DNA of 64,000 nucleotides, from the NCBI GenBank assembly GCA_021805865.1, contig JAJZDX010000013.1, forward strand, positions 1 through 64,000, in the 5' to 3' direction. Under the pieces are notes generated by a model. That model was given only the letters and a program-made list of their open reading frames with translations. It made no database searches and was not told where the DNA came from. This DNA is from Pseudomonadota bacterium (GTDB lineage Bacteria; Pseudomonadota; Gammaproteobacteria; Steroidobacterales; Steroidobacteraceae). The translations under genes and the position numbers were made by a program. Each line of letters begins with the position of its first letter. The first letter of the stretch is position 1. This document shows, in pieces, positions 47,124 to 54,810 of this stretch.

Positions 47124-47650
47124 ATCGCCACGCCGAAGCACTTCGATGCCTATAGCGGACCGGAGCCGATGCGGCACTTCGTCGATGAGGACATCAGTCT
47201 GCACGGTCTGGATGACACCTATCTGCCGGCATTTCGCGCCGCGGTGGTGCAGGGGCATGCCGGCTCGGTCCTGTGCGCCTAGGTGGCGGTGAACGGGCAG
47301 CCCGCGTGCGCCAACCGCTTCCTGCTGCAGAAGACCCTGCGAGGCGCGTGGCACTTTCACGGCGATGTCGTATCCGACTGCGACGCGGTGCGCGATATCT
47401 TCACCGGACATCACTATCGGCCCACCCAGACGGAGGCCTCGGCGATCGCGGTTGGCCGTGTCGGCCAAAGTAACCAACACGGGCGGCGCGCGGGAGAGGA
47501 GCTCGGGCAGGTCTACCTCGAGTTCCCGCCCGTGCCGGGAGCGCCGTTGCGGGCGCTGCGTGGATTTGCGCACATTCATCCTGCGCCCGGGCAGAGCCGC
47601 AGGGTGCGCTTCACTCTGACGCGCCGCGCCCTCAGCCTGGTCACCGGGCA
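47124..47650 (+). pseudogene. GH3 beta-glucosidase/xylosidase relic
   Basis: The text begins IATPKHFDAYSGPEPMRHF and LEDTYLPAFRAAV-like residues, then has a TAG (47280-47282) where the family has Tyr of CAYNAVNG, and VAVNGQPACANRFLLQKTL. Then comes the catalytic-Asp segment VVSDCDAVRDIFTGHHYRP. After a deletion of several hundred residues, the C-terminal fibronectin-like domain appears (AGEELGQVYLEFPPVPGAPLRAL, RRVRFTLTRRALSLV). Amber codon, internal deletion and a small frameshift make it inactive. It was probably a plant-polymer glycosidase. Confidence 0.8.
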
Positions 47651-48373
47651 CGGGTCGTTGAGGCCCATGAAGGCGCGGGTGAGGAAATCGGCGCAGAAGG
47701 TGCCGAGCGCCATGCCGAAGAGGGTGTCGGAGGGATAGTGCCAGCCGCCCTCGATGCGCGCCCATGCGGTGGCGAAGGTAAGTCCGAGCAGGCCCGCATC
47801 GAGCGCATCGCGCACGCCGCGATCCATGGGAATCTGCTCGCGATTGAGCATTGCGAGCCGGGTGTACACGGCCGCGGCGGTGGTGTGATTCGACGGGAAG
47901 CTGTGGTCGTTTGTGTGGTTCGGCCGTTCGCGGTGCACCGAGCGGCTGATCGGCGTATTGGATTCGATCGCGGTGGTGGCGGCGAGCAGATTGAGGAGGT
48001 ACCCCTTGGCCTTCTCCTCGAGCCAGGTCTTGCCGAGGCGGCCGCTCGGGGCGAACAGGATCGCCGCGATGTCCACTGCGACGGAGGTGCTGCGCAGCCG
48101 CTAGCTCCATCGCGTGGCATTCGCGTTCGAGCCGGAAATCGGCGTGTGTGTCCGGCCCGAGCGCGAGAGGCGGTGATCGAAGTTGCCCGTCTGCAGCGCC
48201 GCGGCGCCGGCAAGCGGGCCCCATACCCACGGGGCGGCCGCCGACACCGCCGCGCGGCGCACACGGGCCCCGCCCGGCGCCACCGTGACCTTCCCGCCCC
48301 AGTTGCCGCGGGTGGACGGGATTGCGCAGCCGGGGAGCGTGCGCACCGCCAGCGCCGTCCGCGGCCGGCGCAT
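47576..48373 (-). pseudogene. PAP2-family phosphatase interrupted by an amber codon
   Basis: From ATG 48373 the frame runs in one phase through WVWGPLAGAAALQTGNFDHRLS to a TAG at 48101-48103, and continues without a shift to 47576 with KTWLEEKAKG, the PAP2 signature FPSNHTTAAAVYTR and the final motif GWHYPSDTLFG. Active-site residues are present. Its last 20 residues come from antisense GH3 relic DNA. One base change could restore it, or TAG may be read through. The ATG directly follows the stop of the next PAP2 gene. Confidence 0.72.
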
Positions 48374-49246
48374 TCAGAAGTCCTTGACGAACCCGATCGC
48401 AGCGCCGCGCGGCAGAATCTCAACGAGCAGCGGAATCTTGCGTTGCGAGGCCCAGTAGCCGAAGGCGGAGCCGAGGATCCAGCCGGCGAGGACATCCGAT
48501 TGCCAGTGTCCCTGGCTCTTCATGCGCCCGTACGCATCGTAGATCGGCAACAGCTCCGCGGCCCAGATCCACGGGTACCGATGCCGGTAGTGCAGGATGA
48601 AGGGCGTGACGAAACTCGCCTGCAGCGTGACCTCCCCGCTCGGGAAGCTTTGAGACATGCCGTCGAAGAAGGCGTTCGGGCCCTTGCCTTGGAAGGGTCG
48701 CGCGCGGCGGAAGGCGTACTTGAGCGCATCGGCGGCGAAGCCGGCGAACACCGATGAGTCGGCCGCCTGCCAGAACACGTGGCCGAGCCCCTTGTGATTG
48801 CCGAGGACGAGTGCGCCGGCGGCCTCGAAGGCGACCGTTCCGTATTCCAGTCCCAGCTGGTTCGAGCGGGACAAGATTCCGTTGTTGTCCTGCATTTTCA
48901 ATCTGTAATCGATGCCGAAGGGGCCGTGGCTGGTTCCCTCGCGGATTCTCATCGCCGTGAGGAATGCCACCAGCCCGGCGGTCGGCAGCACCCACGGCCG
49001 CCGCCACCATGCGCCGGGCTTCAGCCGGAACTTGCGCGTCTTCGCGTGGGTCGACGCCGGTGTCTGCGCCGGCGATGAGCTCGTTCCGGTCGATGACCGG
49101 GAGGTGGGCGAGGGAGCGCCTCCGGGGGGCCCCTCGTCGGCGCGGGCACGGGCGACGGGTGCGAGGAACACCACGAGCAGTGCCAGCAGCGTCGCGGCGA
49201 GCGGGCGGGGCGGGGCGGGGCGGGCAGATGGGAAACGAGTTGTCAT
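48374..49246 (-). CDS. PAP2-family acid phosphatase, exported
   Basis: A 290-aa protein: signal peptide (about 1-32), a Ser/Thr/Pro linker, then a PAP2 domain with the three motifs KYAFRRARPFQGKG, QSFPSGEVTLQASFV and GHWQSDVLAGWILG. These contain the Lys/Arg, Ser-Gly-His-like and His-x3-Asp active-site residues; the Glu of PSGEVT replaces the usual His of PSGH, which is unusual. Substrates are phospholipids or phosphate esters in the periplasm. ATG 49246 is used. It is transcribed with the interrupted PAP2 gene downstream. Confidence 0.85.
   Translation of the reverse strand: MTTRFPSARPAPPRPLAATLLALLVVFLAPVARARADEGPPGGAPSPTSRSSTGTSSSPAQTPASTHAKTRKFRLKPGAWWRRPWVLPTAGLVAFLTAMRIREGTSHGPFGIDYRLKMQDNNGILSRSNQLGLEYGTVAFEAAGALVLGNHKGLGHVFWQAADSSVFAGFAADALKYAFRRARPFQGKGPNAFFDGMSQSFPSGEVTLQASFVTPFILHYRHRYPWIWAAELLPIYDAYGRMKSQGHWQSDVLAGWILGSAFGYWASQRKIPLLVEILPRGAAIGFVKDF
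49203..49224 (+). repeat. G-quadruplex-type (GGGGC)n run
   Basis: Five G-runs of three or four with single-C loops on the plus strand, inside the signal-peptide codons of the PAP2 gene on the other strand. The 5-bp unit would shift the frame if it slipped. Confidence 0.7.
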
Positions 49247-49489
49247 GGTGAGTTTCAGCCTCGTTCGTGGACCAAGCACGGTCTTGCCTCGCAACCGGGT
49301 GCAGCCTGCGGATGCCTCAACACGCCCCATCGGCCGCATGCGACAAGTCCGTGCGCGGGCCGCCCTGGCCTCGAGCCGTGCTCCGAGCGGCGGATTCTAT
49401 CACAAGCTTTATCGCGCAAAGTACATGATCGAGGCGTCGCGCACGGGTGCCGCCGGTGTCCGCGCGCGGAACGCCTCCGGCCGGGGAGC

Positions 49490-49523
49490 CCCGCCACGGC
49501 GCTCATCGGAGCGCCGTGGCGGG
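49490..49523 (-). terminator. 15-bp hairpin downstream of the regulator gene
   Basis: CCCGCCACGGCGCTC and its exact complement surround ATCG, ending 11 bp past the stop of the regulator on the minus strand. There is no T-run. Probable terminator. Confidence 0.6.
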
Positions 49524-49533
49524 ACGGGCGCCT

Positions 49534-49923
49534 TCAGCCGCGAGCCGAGGCCGGCCGGACAGCAGGACCGGCGTCGGTGCCGAGCGCCTCGGCGGCATCG
49601 ACGAGCACCTGCTCGAGCACCGCGAGGTACTCGAGCAAACGCCTGCGGCCGAGGGCGGTGAGCCGGCACATCGTTTGCGGCCGGCCGGGCCCGATTTCCC
49701 GCGCGACGGTGATGAGCTTTTCGGTCTGCAGCAGCTGCAGGTGGCGGCTGAGGTTGCCGTCGGTCAAGTCGCACAGATCCAGCAGCTCGCCGAACGCGAG
49801 CCCCTTCGGGTGAGCGAGCAGCGAGGCGAGGATGCTCAGCCGCGCACGCTCGTGGATGACCCGGTCCAGTCCGCGGTAGGCGAACCGGCGCGGCTGCTCC
49901 CTTTTCGCATTATGAGATCTCAT
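49534..49923 (-). CDS. Winged-helix regulator (MarR/ArsR-like)
   Basis: A 129-aa DNA-binding protein with a winged helix at about 15-90: RLSILASLLAHPKGLAFGELLDLCDLTDGNLSRHLQ is recognition-helix text, and VAREIGPGRPQTMCRLTALGRRRL the wing. It matches the HTH_34-type regulators. ATG 49923 lies inside the last codons of the membrane-protein gene (overlap of 14 nt), so the two are translationally coupled and the regulator may control that gene. Confidence 0.85.
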   Translation of the reverse strand: MRSHNAKREQPRRFAYRGLDRVIHERARLSILASLLAHPKGLAFGELLDLCDLTDGNLSRHLQLLQTEKLITVAREIGPGRPQTMCRLTALGRRRLLEYLAVLEQVLVDAAEALGTDAGPAVRPASARG

Positions 49924-50542
49924 TTGTCTCCCAATGGCCGAAGCGCAGAACGGCCGCAACCAGAATCTGCCCGATTCCGAAAGGAATGCCCATCGCCCAG
50001 GGCGAGAGCGCGCACGCGCCCTCACCGCACGCGCCGTTGCCGCACGCGAGCAGGATCAGGCCGGTGCTGAGGTACCACAGGCCGACCGCGAACATGGGGC
50101 GCGGAAGCAGCCGGCACGAGGAGAATACACCCAGGCTGAATATCACCTGCCAGAGTCCGGGCAGCATCCACACTTCGGCCGCCGAATCGCGCGCGATCAC
50201 CACGGTGAGCAGCAGCCCCGCCACGATGGAGGGAAGAAACTCACCGCCCGCGGAGCGCAGCATCGGCAGCGCGAGTGTGGAATGAGAGCGCCGCACCCGC
50301 GAAACGGTCTCAACGCTGATGAGCGCCAACGACAATGCCGCCGTGCCGACCCAAAGCTTCAAGTACGCGCTGGGGTGGCGCGCGGGGGTGTTGATCAACG
50401 CCCCCTGCAAGGCGGCGGCGATGGCCGCCAACGCGCCCGTGCCCGCCAGAGTCCCGGGGTCGTAGCCGCGAAACTCCGTGGCGCGAGCGACCTGATCCCG
50501 GATCGCTTCGATCTGCGCCAACGCTCTATGTAAATCGCTCAT
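49910..50542 (-). CDS. Integral membrane protein coupled to the regulator
   Basis: A 210-aa protein: a helical N-terminus of about 30 residues (MSDLHRALAQIEAIRDQVARAT), then five or six membrane helices. Such proteins are regularly encoded just before a small winged-helix regulator. The C-terminal RFGHWETNEIS overlaps the regulator start. Function unknown. Confidence 0.8.
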   Translation of the reverse strand: MSDLHRALAQIEAIRDQVARATEFRGYDPGTLAGTGALAAIAAALQGALINTPARHPSAYLKLWVGTAALSLALISVETVSRVRRSHSTLALPMLRSAGGEFLPSIVAGLLLTVVIARDSAAEVWMLPGLWQVIFSLGVFSSCRLLPRPMFAVGLWYLSTGLILLACGNGACGEGACALSPWAMGIPFGIGQILVAAVLRFGHWETNEIS

Positions 50543-50989
50543 TTGGGCCGCCCGTGGGCGATTATGGCGGATCAGTGCACACCGAGGTCAAGACCGTGCG
50601 GCGAAATGAGCCTGTTGGCCGGGCGGCAGGCGCGCCCGGGCTTCTGGCGGACCTCGAGTCTGCGTCCGAATGGATGGCCGCCCGCGAGCCCTTCACAATG
50701 CGGCGAGGCAGCGCTGCGAGGCGAAAGAAATCTCTTTTGATTCAATTAGATGCAGTGCGATCTTGCCTTCCGCTCCTCCGCTGGGATTTCCGCACGCATC
50801 CATGGGGTAAACGATGAGCCTGTCATCATCGAAAACATTCGCTCGACCCGTTGCCCGTGGAGTGAGCGGCTCTACGCGGCGTTTTCACCCCGAGCGGCTG
50901 CCGATCGCCGCCTCCGGAACGGCCGGACGCAAGTCAACGTCGCTTTTGGGCAAGCACTTTTCGAATCTCTTTGGCAGCGTGCACGCGAT
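50543..50989. other. Intergenic before the hydantoinase gene
   Basis: No gene recognised in 447 bp. An AT-rich patch near 50730-50760 (TTTTGATTCAATTAGATG) is the likely promoter area. Confidence 0.35.
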
Positions 50990-53089
50990 ATGAACACCGA
51001 CCGTCTGCTCGACACCTCAAATTCCGCCCCGGAGCTCTGGGTCGGACTCGACACGGGCGGCACCTACACGGATGCGGTCGTTCTCGATGGTGAGCGGCGC
51101 GTCATCACGAGCGCCAAGGCGCTCACGACCCATTGGGATCTGTCGATCGGGCTTCAGGCGGCGCTGCGCTCGGTGCTGAGCTCGCTGCCCGAGGGCGCAC
51201 GCCGCCAAGTCTCGCTCGTGTCCGTCTCGACGACGCTCGCGACCAATGCGGTGATCGAGAATCGTTTCAGTCCGATCTGCGCCATCCTCGCCGGCTTCTC
51301 CGAGCGGATGGTGGAGCAGGCCGGCCTCAAGAGTGCCGGAGCGGCGGTTGTGCGGGTGCACGGCGGACATGACCCGACCGGCAAGGAGGAGGAGCCGCTC
51401 GATGAGGCGGCGGTCGAGGCGGCCGTGAGCGAGTTCGGGCCGCGGGTCGAGGCGTTCGCGGTCGCGGCGCAGTTCTCGGTGCGCAACCCCGAGCACGAGC
51501 TACGGATACGAGAGCAAGTCCGGCGCCTGAGCGGCAAGCCGGTGACTTGCAGCCATGAGCTGACCTCGCAGTTGAATGCCCCCAAGCGCGCGCTGACCGC
51601 CGCGCTCAATGCCCGTCTGGTGCCCCACATCCGCCATTTGCTGACGGCGTTGCGCGCGAGCCTGCGCCAGGAGGCGATCGAGGCGCCATTGATGATCGTG
51701 AAAGGCGATGGAACCCTGATCCGGGCCGAGGTCGCTCTAGAGTATCCGGTCGAGACGGTGCTCTCGGGACCGGCGGCGAGCGTGGTGGGGGCGGCGTTTC
51801 TCACCGGGCTCTCCGATTTCGCGGTCGCCGACATGGGCGGTACGACAACCGACGTGGCGATCATCGCCGGCGAGCGTCCGGTGGTGCGTGCCGATGGCGC
51901 GGTGATCGCCGGGTGGAGGACGATGGTTCAAGCGATCGACGTGCACACCTGCGGCCTCGGGGGCGACAGCGAGGTGCGCATCGATCGGGACGGGCGCATC
52001 ACGATCGGTCCGCGCAGAGTCCTGCCGCTCAGTCTGCTTGCCCACCAATTTCCCGGGGTGCTGGCGGAGCTCGCCCTGCTCGCCGGCACGGAGCACCTGC
52101 CGTCGTTTGCCGGACAGTTCGGTCATCGCAATCCCGGACGAGAGCCCGGAGCGCATCTGGATCGCCTCGAGCAGCGGGTCTGGGAGGCGCTTGCCACGAC
52201 ACCGCAACGGCTCGATGCCGTGGCGCGCACCGCGCAGGGCGTTGAGGCGCTGCAGCGCCTGGTGGACCGGGGGCTGGCAACCATCGCGGGATTCACGCCG
52301 AGCGATGCGCTGCACGTGCTCGGTCGCCAGAGCGGCTGGAGCACCGATGCCGCCCGGCTCGGCGCGGAGATCCTCGCGACCGAAGAGCGCAACGAGCGAG
52401 CGCGCCCGGGCAAGGACACACCGGAGGGGCTATGCGGGCGAGTCTATGAGCAGGTCATCCAGCGGGCGGCGAGGGTGGTGTTGGAAAGCGCGCTGGCGCA
52501 GGACCCCGGTGTCGAGCCGCACGAGGGGCGCTGGGGCCCGCTCGGCGTGCTGATCGAGCGCACGGTCGAGGGCGCCACGGTCTCCCGGCTTCTCGATGCC
52601 CGGCTGCATCTGTCGAACCCGCTCGTGGCCATCGGCGCGCCCGCTGCAGCCTTTTATCCCGAAGTCGCGCGCCGGCTCGGCGCGCGGCTGGTCGTTCCCG
52701 AGCATGCCGCCGTGTGCAATGCGGTGGGCGCGGTGGCCGGGGTGGTCTCAGAGACCCGCGACGTGTTGGTGAATCAGCCGGAATGGCGGGTGTTTCGGGT
52801 GCACGACCCGGCCGGTATCCGGGATTTCCGCGAGGCCGAGGAAGCGCTCGAGGCGGCGAAGGAGGTCTCGCGCGCTCTTGCGCTGGCGGCGGCGCATCGC
52901 GCCGGAGCGACCGATCCCCATGTGGAGACTTCCGTCATCGAGCGTCGCGCCCGGACCCGCTCCGGCGATGACTATCTGGCGGAGGCGACCGTGCGCTCGC
53001 GCGCAACGGGCCGGCCCGCGACCGGTCGTGCGCCGGCCTCGGGCTGCAGCCCGATGGCGCCGCTTGCGCCGGCAGGGAAAATCGCCTGA
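50990..53089 (+). CDS. Hydantoinase/oxoprolinase subunit A (HyuA-type)
   Basis: A 699-aa ASKHA-fold enzyme. The ATP-binding strands GLDTGGTYTDAVVLD near the N-terminus and VADMGGTTTDVAII near residue 280 are both present, as is the LSGPAASVVGA segment before the second. HyuA proteins hydrolyse hydantoins or 5-oxoproline using ATP and normally work with HyuB. No HyuB-like gene is in the window. ATG 50990 is used with a weak SD; the frame is open further upstream, but that is not family-like. Confidence 0.9.
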   Translation: MNTDRLLDTSNSAPELWVGLDTGGTYTDAVVLDGERRVITSAKALTTHWDLSIGLQAALRSVLSSLPEGARRQVSLVSVSTTLATNAVIENRFSPICAILAGFSERMVEQAGLKSAGAAVVRVHGGHDPTGKEEEPLDEAAVEAAVSEFGPRVEAFAVAAQFSVRNPEHELRIREQVRRLSGKPVTCSHELTSQLNAPKRALTAALNARLVPHIRHLLTALRASLRQEAIEAPLMIVKGDGTLIRAEVALEYPVETVLSGPAASVVGAAFLTGLSDFAVADMGGTTTDVAIIAGERPVVRADGAVIAGWRTMVQAIDVHTCGLGGDSEVRIDRDGRITIGPRRVLPLSLLAHQFPGVLAELALLAGTEHLPSFAGQFGHRNPGREPGAHLDRLEQRVWEALATTPQRLDAVARTAQGVEALQRLVDRGLATIAGFTPSDALHVLGRQSGWSTDAARLGAEILATEERNERARPGKDTPEGLCGRVYEQVIQRAARVVLESALAQDPGVEPHEGRWGPLGVLIERTVEGATVSRLLDARLHLSNPLVAIGAPAAAFYPEVARRLGARLVVPEHAAVCNAVGAVAGVVSETRDVLVNQPEWRVFRVHDPAGIRDFREAEEALEAAKEVSRALALAAAHRAGATDPHVETSVIERRARTRSGDDYLAEATVRSRATGRPATGRAPASGCSPMAPLAPAGKIA

Positions 53090-53165
53090 TTCCGACTCAT
53101 CCTGTGCAGGCTTGCCCGGCCGGTGCGTGCGAACGCCGGCCGCCCGCCGGTCGAGCCGGCTGTCT

Positions 53166-54074
53166 TCACCCGCGGGGCGCGGGCGCACCGGCCTGCGGCT
53201 CGCGCATGAGGGAGTCGAGAGCGTCCCCGGAGGCGCTCTCGCGGAAGCCCTCGAAGCTTCCCCCCTGCGCCAGAGCCGTCGCGGCGCGCATGAAGCCGCT
53301 CCAGGCGCAGCGCGCGAGTGCTCCGCCGACGCTGATCCGGCGCACGCCGAGTGCGGCAATCTGACTCACCGTGAGCGGGCTCGGGAAGCCGACGAGAAGG
53401 TTGACGGGCTTCGGCGCCACGCGCTCGACCACGCGGAGGATATCCCCGCTCTGTCGGATCCCCGGGGCATACAGACAGTCCGCCCCGGCATCGGCATAGT
53501 CCTTCAGCCGTGCGACGGTCTCCTCGATGTCGGGTCTTCCTACGAGGAAGCATTCCGCCCGTGCAACGAGCAGTGTATCGCCGCCTTTGCGCTCGATCGC
53601 CTCGCGGGCGGCGCGAATCCGGGCCGCGGCGAGCTCGGCAGGGTAGAGCGGGCTCGCCGGATCCCCGGTGGAGTCCTCGATCGAGATGCCGGCGACGCCG
53701 GTATCGATGGCGAGCGCGATGCTTTCGGCGAGGCCTGCGGGATCGTGCGCAAAGCCGTTCTGGAAATCGGCGTTGATCGGCACGTCGGTCGCCTCGACCA
53801 TCGCAGCGAAGTGGGTCAAGGCGCGGTCGCGGGAAATCCCGTAATCGCAGCGGCCCTGCGACCACGCGAAGCCGGAACTGGTGGTTGCGAGCGCCTTGAA
53901 GCCGAGCGATTGCAGGTAGCGCGCGCTGCCGGGATCCCAGGGGTTGGGAATCACGAAGCAGCCGCTGAGGTGCAGCTCCCGGAACAGCCGGCGCTTGTCG
54001 GCAACGCCGGGGCGTGTGTCTGGCACGACGTCGTACCCGCTCTGGCCAGGGTGAGGCGATGATAGCCGGAACAT
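53166..54074 (-). CDS. Isocitrate lyase/PEP mutase superfamily enzyme
   Basis: A 302-aa TIM-barrel enzyme. LHLSGCFVIPNPWDPGSARYLQ at the start, the strand INADFQNGFAHDP (metal-binding Asp as in DADNGYG), GISIEDSTG and AGADCLYAPGIR are typical of ICL/PEPM members that are annotated as phosphonomutase or lyase. The Cys of the lyase motif KKCGH is not present, so true isocitrate lyase activity is unlikely. Convergent with the hydantoinase gene. Confidence 0.87.
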   Translation of the reverse strand: MFRLSSPHPGQSGYDVVPDTRPGVADKRRLFRELHLSGCFVIPNPWDPGSARYLQSLGFKALATTSSGFAWSQGRCDYGISRDRALTHFAAMVEATDVPINADFQNGFAHDPAGLAESIALAIDTGVAGISIEDSTGDPASPLYPAELAAARIRAAREAIERKGGDTLLVARAECFLVGRPDIEETVARLKDYADAGADCLYAPGIRQSGDILRVVERVAPKPVNLLVGFPSPLTVSQIAALGVRRISVGGALARCAWSGFMRAATALAQGGSFEGFRESASGDALDSLMREPQAGAPAPRG

Positions 54075-54128
54075 GGCTTGAGAAGTAGCGGGCGAGCGGC
54101 CTCGGCCGCCAGGTACCCGCTCACGCGC

Positions 54129-54350
54129 TCAGCGGCGCGCGATCTTGGTCCGCCATCGGCGCAGCGCCACCACCGCCCAGATGGCCTCGACGATTCCGAA
54201 TGGCCAAGCGCCTTGCAGAAATCCGTATACGGAGCCCAGTGCGCACGCGGCGGAAAAGCCGAGGATGCAAAGGGTGTTGCGCTCCTCGAGGGAATAGAAC
54301 ACCAGCATCGCGGTCACCGCGAACAGGCCGAAAAGGGTGAGGGCGCTCAT
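54129..54350 (-). CDS. 73-aa small membrane protein
   Basis: Two hydrophobic helices (LTLFGLFAVTAMLVFYS at 4-20 and FGIVEAIWAVVAL near 51-63) plus a middle one (LCILGFSAACALGSVYGFL), ending in a basic KIARR. The pattern (YSLEERN between helices, WPFGIVEAIWA) recurs in short uncharacterised bacterial proteins. No partner is clear. Confidence 0.75.
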   Translation of the reverse strand: MSALTLFGLFAVTAMLVFYSLEERNTLCILGFSAACALGSVYGFLQGAWPFGIVEAIWAVVALRRWRTKIARR

Positions 54351-54468
54351 GTCGGGCGATGGTGCGGGGAGCGGGCGCCGAGTTCAAGCGGGCGTCTCGG
54401 GGAGTGCCGCTTTCATCGCACGATTGCCCTCCGAGGCTCCTTCGCCTGGACGGGCGCTCGATCCGAGG

Positions 54469-54492
54469 ATACAGTACCCCCCTAGAGTAATA
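54469..54492 (+). promoter_or_regulatory. CsoR/RcnR/FrmR-type operator
   Basis: A CCCCCC tract (54477-54482) is flanked by ACAGTA and TAGAGTA. This matches the AT-flanked G/C-tract operators known for RcnR and FrmR proteins. It lies 12 nt before the ATG of the RcnR-like gene, so binding would block its promoter. Confidence 0.7.
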
Positions 54493-54503
54493 TGGCCCGG
54501 ACG

Positions 54504-54782
54504 ATGAGTCACACCACGCGCGAGAAATCCAAGCTGCTTTCCAGGGTTCGCCGTATCCGCGGTCAGGTCGAGGCGCTCGAGCGCGCGCTCGAGGCGGAAC
54601 GGGGCTGCGCGGAGATCCTGCAGCAGATCGCCGCCGCGCGCGGCGCCATCAACGGCCTGATGCTCGAGGTCATGGAGGACCACATCGAGACGCACCTCGC
54701 CGGAGCGCAGACGACGAGCGCCGCCGAGCGCCGGGAGGGGGCCGATGAGCTGATCGAGGTGATGCGCACCTATCTGCGCTAG
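54504..54782 (+). CDS. RcnR/FrmR-family metal-sensing repressor
   Basis: A 92-aa all-helical repressor. Counting from ATG 54504, the residues His3, Cys35, His60 and His64 are all present (MSHTTRE, ERGCAEI, EDHIETHL). This is the RcnR Ni/Co ligand set; E. coli FrmR has Cys35 and His60 but not His64. ATG 54504 is preferred to ATG 54492 because it sets His3 and leaves the operator upstream. It should repress itself and the P1B ATPase gene 28 bp downstream until metal binds. Confidence 0.9.
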   Translation: MSHTTREKSKLLSRVRRIRGQVEALERALEAERGCAEILQQIAAARGAINGLMLEVMEDHIETHLAGAQTTSAAERREGADELIEVMRTYLR

Positions 54783-54810
54783 GCGCCACGAGAGGGGTGC
54801 AGGTTTTCCC

